DNA of 35,187 nucleotides from Acinetobacter sp. P8-3-8 (GTDB lineage: Bacteria; Pseudomonadota; Gammaproteobacteria; Pseudomonadales; Moraxellaceae), in NCBI RefSeq assembly GCF_000214135.1, contig NZ_AFIE01000038.1:1-35187 (forward strand), given 5' to 3'. Position numbers and translations under genes: made by a program. The notes under the pieces are model-generated. The model was given only the letters and a program-made list of their open reading frames with translations. It was not told where the DNA came from and searched no databases. Of this stretch, positions 9,329 to 16,812 are shown piece after piece (the first letter of the stretch is position 1; every line of letters starts with the position of its first letter).

Positions 9329-10304
9329 ATTTTTGGGTATGTAATGCTTCAGCTAGTTTAAGAGTTGTAAAATTGGGTTTATTAGCATCTACAATTGCAA
9401 GGATTTTCTTTGTATCTTCTAAAATATCAATTTCTGTATCTGCTGTTGGAAGTGGAAATTGATTTACAAACTCACAAATTTCACGTAAATGCTTAATTGG
9501 ATCTTTAAATAATTCTGTTGGGAAACATTTTAGTTCTATTGCAAGCTCTAGAAGAAATCGATCTGCATCTTGTTCACCAATAAAATTGCGATGATTTGGA
9601 TTAACATCAATAAATTGTTTTACATTCTGATTTGGTTCTTTTGCATAATCAATCCAAAATAGACGATGTTGACCAATAAAATTTTCTTCCACTAATTTAA
9701 AAAAAGCGTCAGCTCCACCACTATAGCCAATAAATAAAGTGGGTGAGGTGTTGATGGTATTTTTAATATAGTTTTTTAATTTACTAGCTTGGATTTTGGT
9801 ATCTTCATCCGAGTTTGCTAGTTGGAAGCCACTCCACTGACCATGTAGATGTACAATAGATTGGTTAGGAATGGCAGTAAAGTATTCCTCCGATAAAACT
9901 TTTAAGTCATAAATTGGTGGGAAAAAATTATCTAAGCTACAAGCACGATTTAGGATATTGTCGAAATTAAAAGTAAGCACTTTTCCTAAATAACCATTTT
10001 TTAAAAGACTTGCCAAAGCAATGTGTGCCCAATTGATTTTGGCTTTCGCTATATGTTTTTCAATAAGAGTTTTTTGCTCATGTGGAGTGAGTTTGCTCAT
10101 ACATAAACCATAATCTTTTTTTTCTTTATCAGATAAACCTCTAAAATTACCTTTATATTTTTTGTTTATTTCAGTAAGCAATTCGTTGGCTAATGGCATG
10201 CCCGCACTTTTTGAACATCCAGCACCTGTAAATACAACGACAGGTGTTCCTTGTTTTTTGCTATCTCTTAATGTCTTTGCAATATTTTTAACACTATGGT
10301 TCAT
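9279..10304 (-). CDS. SIR2-family NADase-like protein (N-terminal part of a SIR2-TPR protein)
   Basis: The product has the SIR2 Rossmann core: VVVFTGAGCSKSAGMP (GAG motif), LTFNFDNIL (the catalytic Asn in TxN-F-D), VHLHGQWSG (catalytic His) and LFIGYSGG. Numbered from the upstream ATG at 10331 these are about residues 31-46, 119-127, 160-168 and 200. SIR2 domains linked to repeat domains are typical NAD-depleting effectors of antiphage systems; that role is inference. I prefer the ATG at 10304 (341 aa) because a TATAAT at 10340-10335 would start transcription inside the upstream ATG. Neither start has a good ribosome site. The frame stops inside the region where the TPR array begins. Confidence 0.8.
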   Translation of the reverse strand: MNHSVKNIAKTLRDSKKQGTPVVVFTGAGCSKSAGMPLANELLTEINKKYKGNFRGLSDKEKKDYGLCMSKLTPHEQKTLIEKHIAKAKINWAHIALASLLKNGYLGKVLTFNFDNILNRACSLDNFFPPIYDLKVLSEEYFTAIPNQSIVHLHGQWSGFQLANSDEDTKIQASKLKNYIKNTINTSPTLFIGYSGGADAFFKLVEENFIGQHRLFWIDYAKEPNQNVKQFIDVNPNHRNFIGEQDADRFLLELAIELKCFPTELFKDPIKHLREICEFVNQFPLPTADTEIDILEDTKKILAIVDANKPNFTTLKLAEALHTQKFDYIINQTQSSTKAYF

Positions 10305-10334
10305 ACAGGAATTTATAATTAAAATAACCATCTA

Positions 10335-10340
10335 ATTATA
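10335..10340 (-). promoter_or_regulatory. candidate -10 element of the SIR2 gene
   Basis: TATAAT on the minus strand (10340-10335). Transcription starting about 7 bases later would fall within the ATG at 10331, pointing to the ATG at 10304 as the start. No convincing -35 box. Confidence 0.4.
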
Positions 10341-10675
10341 CAAGAAATTTTGAATAATTTATAAAATCTTAGTTGATGAAACGCATTGATTATTGTTCTT
10401 ATTCAAAGTTTATATAGATAAATTATTAGTTTAGATAGATTATTCAATAATTTTTAAGGGAAGATTTTAATTTTTATTATGAGTTATGAGGCATATTTTT
10501 TTATAGCCCATTACGACTTCTATAGTAAATTTATTGAAATACACAGATCTCATCTAACCTTATCAAAATAACTCCTAAACAGAATTTATGAAAAGTGATT
10601 CTCAATTGATTATTTCACAACATTATTTTTATCGGCTAAATTAAATTTACATTCTAAAACAAGAGGTGAATAACT
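10341..10675. other. AT-rich intergenic region upstream of the SIR2 gene
   Basis: No gene visible on either strand. Very AT-rich with several TTATTAGTTTAGATAGATTATT-like runs broken into short imperfect repeats; may hold the promoters of the SIR2 gene (minus) and of the small plus-strand unit starting at 10676. Confidence 0.4.
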
Positions 10676-10732
10676 ATGACGATGAAATCGATTCGTTATA
10701 ACACAGGTGAATTGGCATGCTGTATGTTGTAA
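10676..10732 (+). CDS. candidate 18-aa small ORF / leader peptide
   Basis: An 18-codon ORF, MTMKSIRYNTGELACCML, begins at ATG 10676 with a good Shine-Dalgarno sequence (AAGAGGTG, 10660-10667) 8 bases upstream. Downstream is a plus-strand intrinsic terminator (10854-10877) with no other plus-strand gene between mnmG (which has its own terminator) and it, so some transcript must end there. The last codons (TGC TGT ATG TTG TAA) are repeated in an adjacent hairpin arm, allowing alternative pairings as in an attenuator. I know no homolog; it could be a leader peptide, a small toxin or a decayed gene start. Confidence 0.35.
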   Translation: MTMKSIRYNTGELACCML

Positions 10733-10757
10733 TTGTTCAGCATTCTCCGATCAAAAA

Positions 10758-10793
10758 ATTTATGTTGTATTGGTGTGGACATACAACATAAAT
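10758..10793 (+). other. 13-bp perfect hairpin downstream of the small ORF
   Basis: ATTTATGTTGTAT (10758-10770) pairs perfectly with ATACAACATAAAT (10781-10793) around a 10-base loop. TATGTTGTA at the end of the small ORF (10723-10731) can also pair with the downstream arm, giving two mutually exclusive structures. Confidence 0.6.
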
Positions 10794-10853
10794 AAATTAA
10801 ATCAGCAATAAAATAATCAGTAAAAGCAAATAAAACAAAAAAAATCGAATGAT

Positions 10854-10877
10854 AGAGCCGTAAAGGCTCTTTTTTTA
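10854..10877 (+). terminator. plus-strand intrinsic terminator of an unannotated transcript
   Basis: AGAGCC-GTAAA-GGCTCT followed by eight T's on the plus strand (10870-10877). On the minus strand the hairpin is followed by TATCATTCG, not a U-tract, so it does not serve the WYL gene. Confidence 0.8.
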
Positions 10878-10913
10878 TGGCGTTATAGCTACAGTCTTTT
10901 GATTGATAACAAG

Positions 10914-11909
10914 CTATTCGATCTCATGCACTGCATTAAATACTTCAACAGGTTCGATACGAACGAGTTTTTTACCAAAACTTCTCAGCCACCAAACCAA
11001 TTGGGATGTGAAAGGAACTACGGCACTGATTTGATAAAGTTGATCATTGAGTGCTTCAACTTTTTGTTCTTTACTCAGCTGGCTTTCGGTAAAGTATTGT
11101 GCATCATCTTCGTGCATGATGAGCTTTAATTCGACATTCTCTGTCGGTTTAGAAAAATCAACGCGGAAACCTAAAGCACCAGAGTCGATATAGGTATCAA
11201 TATCAAAATCAACAGGATGCAAAGCACGTGTATCTAAAACAGTGGCTGATTTAAAACGATGTAAAGCAAAAGTTTGTACATCAGATTTATCATGGCGAGT
11301 GCAAATCAAATAAATAATTGCACCTTTTTGAACTAAACCGAGTGGGTTGAGTAAGTAAGTTTTATCCTCACCCAAATGTCCACGAGAACGATAAATACAC
11401 TCAATTTGCTTGTCTTGCAAAAGACCTTCATAAATCGCTTGCTGAGCCTGACGTTCAACGAGTGGGGGAATCACAGGCTGTGTTGCAGGGACGATACGGA
11501 CACGATTAATCCATTGTCGAACATTATTTTGAGTTGATAAGCTACGTTTCGCCAAATCAAACCAAGGATTCATTTCATCAATCAGGCTTGGTGGAAGCAA
11601 GTGTTTGAGATGTTCTTCAACCATCATAAAGGTCACCGCTTGCGAACTGGTCATGTGCGGTAAGCTTTGAATTGGCGCATCTGAACGCCAACGCCAGCCT
11701 TGAGGAACGGTTTTATTGCTTTCGATAGGAAAGCGTTGTGCAATTTGATTTAAATCACGCTGAATCGTTCTTAAGCTAATCTCAATACCTTCACGCTCTA
11801 AAACTTCTTGTAATTCACGTGTACCCATCCATTTCCCCGTAGACAGACGGGAAAGGATTTGCCATTGGCGATAGAGGCTATTTGACGTTTCTTTTTCTTG
11901 TGCAGGCAT
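10914..11909 (-). CDS. WYL-domain transcriptional regulator
   Basis: A 331-aa regulator. The N-terminal winged helix-turn-helix (about residues 12-70: QWQILSRLSTGKWMGTRELQ, then SLRTIQRDLNQIAQRFPIES) is of the DeoR/YafY type. A central WYL domain follows (LGLVQKGAIIYLICTRHD, FALHRFKSATVL), then a WYL C-terminal extension. WYL domains are ligand sensors and include BrxR/CapW repressors of defence islands. I start it at ATG 11909; the frame reaches a TTG at 11921. It is divergent from the ATP-grasp/Anbu cluster (246-258 bases apart) and upstream of the SIR2 gene on the same strand; either could be its target. No terminator is seen after its stop. Confidence 0.88.
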   Translation of the reverse strand: MPAQEKETSNSLYRQWQILSRLSTGKWMGTRELQEVLEREGIEISLRTIQRDLNQIAQRFPIESNKTVPQGWRWRSDAPIQSLPHMTSSQAVTFMMVEEHLKHLLPPSLIDEMNPWFDLAKRSLSTQNNVRQWINRVRIVPATQPVIPPLVERQAQQAIYEGLLQDKQIECIYRSRGHLGEDKTYLLNPLGLVQKGAIIYLICTRHDKSDVQTFALHRFKSATVLDTRALHPVDFDIDTYIDSGALGFRVDFSKPTENVELKLIMHEDDAQYFTESQLSKEQKVEALNDQLYQISAVVPFTSQLVWWLRSFGKKLVRIEPVEVFNAVHEIE

Positions 11910-12167
11910 GTTGGATATCAATAAAATCGTAAATGTTTATGGGAGCAGAACCTGTAACACAATAGAAAATTACAGCACATTTCGCAAGTTATATCCTGAA
12001 AAAAGTGTTTAAGTATTGATAATGAAAATAAAAAGATTGGTTATAAGATGCTATTTACCCAATCTATAGTCATACAATCGACCAAAATTATTTAGAAAAT
12101 CTATAAAGTATTGGCATTGAAATTGCTAATTTAAAATAGCCATTAGAGAATATGAAAAGAGGTTTGT

Positions 12168-13907
12168 ATGCTAAAAGAAACCATAGATACAAATTCAAGC
12201 GTTACAAGCTATGCAGAGGTAGAACAAGCGATTTTGCCAGTTTTAGATGCAAACGAGCCAGTAACATCAAACCATTCAACAATTCATTCAACCACTTTGT
12301 CAAAACAAACACTTTCCGATCAGATTCTAAATCAGCAAGTTTTAAATCAACAGCTAATAAATCAAAACATTATAAATCAAGAAGTTTTGAGCCAACCAAG
12401 TTTAGGCCATAACGTTTTTAATCATCAAACAAATAAGTTGAGTATTCACATCGAAACACAACAAGTTGCACAGCATTTGCTGAAACAAACACATTCTATT
12501 TTCTTCAATGAATTAACAGATGATGCTGTTTTATCACCTGAGATCGCGAATAAAATTGAAGCTTGGCTATCTCAACACAGTATTGATGAGCTTGAGCAAC
12601 TAAATACGTTGGCACAAGAACATTTCCTATATCAAGGAATTACATTTGCTGTGTATGGTGAGAAAGCAGGTATTGAACGCACTATTCCTTTTGATTTGAT
12701 TCCTCGTGTAATTGCAAAGCAACAATGGAAAACGATTGAAGCGGGTTGCATGCAACGAATTAAAGCGTTAAATCTGTTTTTAGCGGATATTTACCATGAA
12801 CAAGCTATTTTAAAAGAAAGTTTGATCCCTGAAATTCAAGTGCTATCGCATGAAGCATATCAACCTGTAATGCTCAATCATTTACTCAATGGCAATATTT
12901 ATAGTCAAATTAGTGGTATTGATATCGTTCGGGACAGTAAAGGGGAATTCTTTGTTTTAGAAGACAATTTACGTACACCTTCGGGTGTGTCTTATATGCT
13001 AGAAAGCCGTAAAATGAGTCAAAAAATCATGCCTGAATTGTGTCAGCAATTTGGCGCAGGCATAGAACAATATCCACAATTATTACGTGAAATATTGGCT
13101 GAAAATTCTAAAGTTAATAATCCAATGATCGTGGTTTTAACACCGGGTCGTTATAATAGTGCGTATTATGAGCATTCTTTTTTGGCAAGAGAAATGGGTG
13201 TGCCTTTAGTAACATCACGTGATCTTTTTGTTGAGAACGATAAGGTTTATGTGAAAACCGTCCGAGGATGTAAACAAGTTGATGTAGTTTATAGGCGTTT
13301 GGATGATGGTTTTCTGGATCCATTGAGCTTTAGACCCGATAGCACACTTGGTGTGGCAGGGTTAATGTCTGCTTATTTAAGCAATAATGTCGTGATTGCC
13401 AATGCACCCGGCACAGGTGTAGCGGATGATAAGTCAATCTATCCATATGTTGATCAGATGATCAGCTATTATCTAAATGAAAAGCCAATTCTATCCAATG
13501 TGCCAACGTATCAATGCCGTGAACCTGATGCACTGGATTATGTGCTGTCTCATTTAGAGCAATTGGTGGTGAAAGAAGCGCAGGGTTCAGGTGGCTACGG
13601 CATGCTGATTGGCCCGCAAGCATCTGAACAAGACATCGATTTGTTTAGAATGAAATTGATGACTTCACCATCGGCTTATATTGCGCAACCGACTTTAGAT
13701 TTGTCTGTTGCGCCTACTTTAACTTCACAAGGAATTGTGGAGCGTCATATTGATTTACGCCCATTTATCTTGAGTTCACCTGAGCGAATTGAAATTGTGC
13801 CGGGAGGCTTAACTCGAGTTGCAATGCAACAAGGCTCGTTGGTGGTCAATTCATCGCAAGGCGGTGGAATAAAAGATACATGGGTAATTGATGAATATTC
13901 TATTTAG
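12168..13907 (+). CDS. circularly permuted ATP-grasp protein (DUF404/DUF407 type)
   Basis: A 579-aa protein of the circularly permuted ATP-grasp family, thought to be a peptide/amide ligase. Family features: ITFAVYGEKAGIERTIPFDLIPR near residues 161-184, LNLFLADIYH, EDNLRTPSGVSYMLESR near 268-284, VYRRLDDGFLDPLSFRPDS, and VVKEAQGSGGYGMLIGP near 465-481. Members are usually around 470-490 aa; the extra ~90 residues here are an N-terminal low-complexity segment with pentapeptide repeats (residues 50-79). ATG at 12168 preceded by AAAGAGG 6 bases upstream. First gene of a plus-strand cluster with alpha-E, transglutaminase and Anbu-type genes. Confidence 0.9.
   Translation: MLKETIDTNSSVTSYAEVEQAILPVLDANEPVTSNHSTIHSTTLSKQTLSDQILNQQVLNQQLINQNIINQEVLSQPSLGHNVFNHQTNKLSIHIETQQVAQHLLKQTHSIFFNELTDDAVLSPEIANKIEAWLSQHSIDELEQLNTLAQEHFLYQGITFAVYGEKAGIERTIPFDLIPRVIAKQQWKTIEAGCMQRIKALNLFLADIYHEQAILKESLIPEIQVLSHEAYQPVMLNHLLNGNIYSQISGIDIVRDSKGEFFVLEDNLRTPSGVSYMLESRKMSQKIMPELCQQFGAGIEQYPQLLREILAENSKVNNPMIVVLTPGRYNSAYYEHSFLAREMGVPLVTSRDLFVENDKVYVKTVRGCKQVDVVYRRLDDGFLDPLSFRPDSTLGVAGLMSAYLSNNVVIANAPGTGVADDKSIYPYVDQMISYYLNEKPILSNVPTYQCREPDALDYVLSHLEQLVVKEAQGSGGYGMLIGPQASEQDIDLFRMKLMTSPSAYIAQPTLDLSVAPTLTSQGIVERHIDLRPFILSSPERIEIVPGGLTRVAMQQGSLVVNSSQGGGIKDTWVIDEYSI
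12315..12404 (+). repeat. 15-bp tandem repeat encoding NQxxx pentapeptides
   Basis: Six imperfect 15-base units starting with AATCA give the series SDQIL, NQQVL, NQQLI, NQNII, NQEVL, SQPSL at residues 50-79 of the ATP-grasp protein. Confidence 0.75.
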
Positions 13908-13945
13908 AACATTCAAATGATTCATCTAACCATAGGGGAGTGAAC

Positions 13946-14554
13946 ATGATTTTACTAAGTACGAATGCACAAAATATATTTTGGTTAGGTCGCTATTTAA
14001 CACGTATACAATATTTATGTAGCCAGTTTCCATTTAAAAACAATACTTCAGCATTAGATTATGCACATGCATTTTGTTTGCCTGCATTTGATGCTTCTTC
14101 TTTAAATGAAATGATTTTAGATACAGAACAACCTGCATCATTTCATCAACAGTTTCAAAGTGCTAAAAATAATATTCATGATTTACGTGGTGTGATTTCC
14201 GCTCAGTCTTTTGCAGAATTAAATCAATTATTACAACAAGCTGAAAAAAATGCAGGGCTTATTTGCGATGTTTGTGAAGAATGTAATGATGTTTTAGAGG
14301 CAGAAGAAGATGAATTATTGTTTCTATTTTTTAGCTTAGGACAAAAAATGGAGCAATTGGATCGTCAAATTCGTTTGAAACAAAATCGTGAGCAAACTTT
14401 GCAGGAACTGGATCGTTTGATTGATAGTTTAGATCAACAAGGTATGGCAAGTTTACCTGATGTTTGGAGTGAACTTAAAAAGCAACCTGATAGCATGAAT
14501 TATTATCATTTTAGTGATCATATTGACTCTCTATTTGAAATGGTTCGCTTATGA
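13946..14554 (+). CDS. alpha-E domain protein (DUF403), short form
   Basis: A 202-aa helical protein. The start (LLSTNAQNIFWLGRYLTRIQ) is the hallmark of alpha-E domains, which accompany circularly permuted ATP-grasp enzymes. The usual domain is about 300 aa, so about a third is missing, although the frame is intact and the gene overlaps the next by four bases (ATGA), which argues for a functional short form. ATG at 13946 with AGGGGAG 5-6 bases upstream; the open frame also includes a GTG at 13940. Function of alpha-E domains is not established; a scaffold or specificity role beside the ligase is inferred from gene context. Confidence 0.82.
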   Translation: MILLSTNAQNIFWLGRYLTRIQYLCSQFPFKNNTSALDYAHAFCLPAFDASSLNEMILDTEQPASFHQQFQSAKNNIHDLRGVISAQSFAELNQLLQQAEKNAGLICDVCEECNDVLEAEEDELLFLFFSLGQKMEQLDRQIRLKQNREQTLQELDRLIDSLDQQGMASLPDVWSELKKQPDSMNYYHFSDHIDSLFEMVRL

Positions 14555-15330
14555 AGCTCATGATCAATCACCAAACGCATTATCAATATTCAGATTGGAC
14601 AAAAAATAGTATTCAATATATTAAAATGACGCCACAGAGCAATGAGCATCAATATATTCATTCATGGGATGTGAGTGTACCGGGGTTAAAACAAATAAAA
14701 AAAGATGCATTTAATAATGTGTGGTTGACCAGTACCCAGATTGAACCTTATCAACAGATGCTGATCATGGCACAAGGCGTTGTTGAAATTAATTTTGAAA
14801 ATCAGTTTGGAATTTCAGATCAGCTATCGCCAGTCATGTTTTTACAACCTACCGCAACGACCCTGTGTAATCGTGAAATGTTAGCTTTTGCACAGCAATA
14901 TGTGCCAACCATTCAACTGTCACATTTTCATAAGTTGGCAGAAGCTTTGTTGAATGATATGCCATATACCACAGCAAGCACGTCGGTGACTCAGACAGCG
15001 ATCGAGTCATTTTCAATGCAACAAGGTGTGTGCCAAGACCATAGCCACGTATTTATTGCGATGGCTAAAGCGTTGAATGTGCCTGCTCGTTATGTTTCTG
15101 GCTATTTATATGTGAATAATCAATCACATTTAGCCAGTCATGCATGGGCTGAGATTTTTTTAGAAGGACAATGGCATATTATTGATGTGAGTAATCAGCT
15201 TTTTCGACCTGAGTCACATGTTTATGTCGCCATTGGACGTGATTATTGGGATGTCGCACCAGTACGAGGCGTAAGAGGACAAGGTGGAATTGAAACCATG
15301 CACTCTATCGTGCAAGTGCTTGCGTGTTGA
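14551..15330 (+). CDS. transglutaminase-like cysteine peptidase family protein
   Basis: 259 aa. The N-terminal beta domain typical of bacterial transglutaminase-like proteins (LMINHQTHYQYSDWTKNSIQ) precedes the catalytic core: Cys near residue 160 in GVCQDHSHVFIAMAKAL, His near residue 197 in SHAWAEIFL and Asp near residue 212 in HIIDVSNQ. All three triad residues are present, so it should be active as a cysteine peptidase or amide transferase in the cytosol (no signal peptide). The ATG overlaps the alpha-E stop (ATGA), so the two are translationally coupled. Confidence 0.92.
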   Translation: MKLMINHQTHYQYSDWTKNSIQYIKMTPQSNEHQYIHSWDVSVPGLKQIKKDAFNNVWLTSTQIEPYQQMLIMAQGVVEINFENQFGISDQLSPVMFLQPTATTLCNREMLAFAQQYVPTIQLSHFHKLAEALLNDMPYTTASTSVTQTAIESFSMQQGVCQDHSHVFIAMAKALNVPARYVSGYLYVNNQSHLASHAWAEIFLEGQWHIIDVSNQLFRPESHVYVAIGRDYWDVAPVRGVRGQGGIETMHSIVQVLAC

Positions 15331-15462
15331 AAAACTCAATGGTAGATAAATAACTTAGACTTAAAAACTTAGATTAAAAAACGTAATTTATATAACATGA
15401 TTTAAAATGCAACTTAAAATGTAGTTGGGTTTGAATTTTCAAATATTTTGAAAGGTAGTTTC

Positions 15463-16197
15463 ATGACGTATTGCTGTGCTTTAAAACTCCAACAAGGTTT
15501 AGTATTTATTAGTGATACACGAACCAATGCAGGAGTAGATCATATTTCTGTATTTAGAAAGCTCTATACTTTTGGCGTTGAAGGCGAGCGTTTTATTTGT
15601 ATTCAAACTTCTGGGAATTTAGCCACTACGCAAGCAGTGATTGGTCATTTGGAAAATCATTTGGCACTAAAACAAGAACCAAATTTATATAGTGTAAATA
15701 CCATGTTTGAAGTGGCTGGTTTAGTCGGGCAGACGCTGAGAAAAGTGATTGCGGATGTCACCGATGACACCCAAGAGCAAAGTAATTATTTCTGTAGCTT
15801 ATTGGTGGGTGGGCAAATCAAAGGTGAAGAGATGCAACTTTATAATATTTACCCGCAAGGTAATTTTATTTCAGCAACCAGTGATACACCTTATTTCCAA
15901 ATTGGTGAAAGTAAATACGGTAAACCGATTTTAGATCGGGCTTTAAGCTACGATATGCCTATAGATGAAGCTTTGCGTTGCAGTTTAATTTCTTTTGATT
16001 CAACGTTACGTTCGAATGTATCTGTTGGTTTACCGTTAGATGCAATGATTTATTTAAAGGATTCTTTGACTCGTCCAAATGGAAAAAGAATTACAGATGA
16101 AGATCCGTACTTTCAACATATCAGTAAGCAATGGTCTGAAACGTTAAAGAAAGGATTGCAAGATTTACCTAAACCGACCGATGATTATTTTAAATAG
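15463..16197 (+). CDS. Anbu-type proteasome-like peptidase
   Basis: 244 aa, belonging to the bacterial proteasome-fold (Ntn hydrolase) family known as Anbu. It begins MTYCCALKLQQGLVFISDTR followed by TNAGVDHISVF, closely matching the Anbu N-terminus; the Thr directly after Met is the expected nucleophile once Met is removed. Anbu proteins assemble into open spirals and occur with ATP-grasp, alpha-E and transglutaminase genes, as here. ATG at 15463 with AAAGG 8 bases upstream; the frame extends to a TTG at 15448 which would bury the nucleophile, so it is rejected. It starts 132 bases after the transglutaminase stop and may have a separate promoter. Confidence 0.9.
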   Translation: MTYCCALKLQQGLVFISDTRTNAGVDHISVFRKLYTFGVEGERFICIQTSGNLATTQAVIGHLENHLALKQEPNLYSVNTMFEVAGLVGQTLRKVIADVTDDTQEQSNYFCSLLVGGQIKGEEMQLYNIYPQGNFISATSDTPYFQIGESKYGKPILDRALSYDMPIDEALRCSLISFDSTLRSNVSVGLPLDAMIYLKDSLTRPNGKRITDEDPYFQHISKQWSETLKKGLQDLPKPTDDYFK

Positions 16198-16377
16198 GGT
16201 ATTTTCAGGTTTCGATTTACTTTCAGTTAAGCATGTTTTTTCATTTTTCATAATATATTGATTTTTTAGATGAAAATTCATTTTATTGTGAATGCGAATA
16301 CCCAACTGCAAATTTTTATTGAGAATCTACACTGATGCTGTAGTGTATTGAATATAAATTCAATGATTAGTCATAAA

Positions 16378-16812
16378 ATGAAGATTCAGCTGTGTTATGC
16401 AAGTCGGGCAAGCTCTTCCGAGCATGAAGTTTTAAATGATTTAAGGGAAATTCTAAACGAAGCACGCGATTTTAATACCAAACATGATATTCATGGGGTT
16501 TTATATTTTGCGGATGAATATTTCTTTCAATGTTTAGAAGGTGATGAACTCATAATTCAGCATTTACTTGAGAAGTTATTGCGCGATCCAAGACATCAAG
16601 ATATTAAATTATTTCAGAACAATGTGCTTGAAGATGAAGGTCATTTTTCACAATGGTCAATGAAATATGTTAGACGAAATAGCCAAATTCAGCAGTATTT
16701 CCAAAGCAAAGGTTATGAAAATTTTCAGCCTCTGGATTTAAAAGATGATGAAATTCCCGATTTATTGGCATTATTGTATGAAACAAACTCATTTAACCTG
16801 AGCTCGGAATAA
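16378..16812 (+). CDS. BLUF-domain blue-light receptor, BlsA-like
   Basis: A short 144-aa BLUF protein close to BlsA of A. baumannii, which senses blue light (and temperature) through bound FAD and controls motility and biofilm by binding regulators. Key flavin-pocket residues are present: Tyr7 (LCYAS), Asn33 (ARDFN), Gln51 (FFQCLEG), Trp93 and Met95 (QWSMKY), followed by the C-terminal helices. The start at 16378 (MKIQLCY) matches BLUF proteins; ATG 16363 and TTG 16348 are upstream options and none has a clear ribosome site. The last five codons (NLSSE) and the stop are supplied by repeat copy B, which begins at 16795. Confidence 0.9.
   Translation: MKIQLCYASRASSSEHEVLNDLREILNEARDFNTKHDIHGVLYFADEYFFQCLEGDELIIQHLLEKLLRDPRHQDIKLFQNNVLEDEGHFSQWSMKYVRRNSQIQQYFQSKGYENFQPLDLKDDEIPDLLALLYETNSFNLSSE

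Noticed and set aside
12315-12404. Short tandem repeat as CRISPR array
   Set aside because: Units are 15 bases, contiguous, without spacers, and in frame with a coding region.
12152-12412. Lys/Arg/Ser-rich 86-codon plus-strand frame overlapping the ATP-grasp gene start
   Set aside because: Out-of-frame shadow of the repeat-rich ATP-grasp N-terminus; the ribosome site at 12156-12162 fits ATG 12168.
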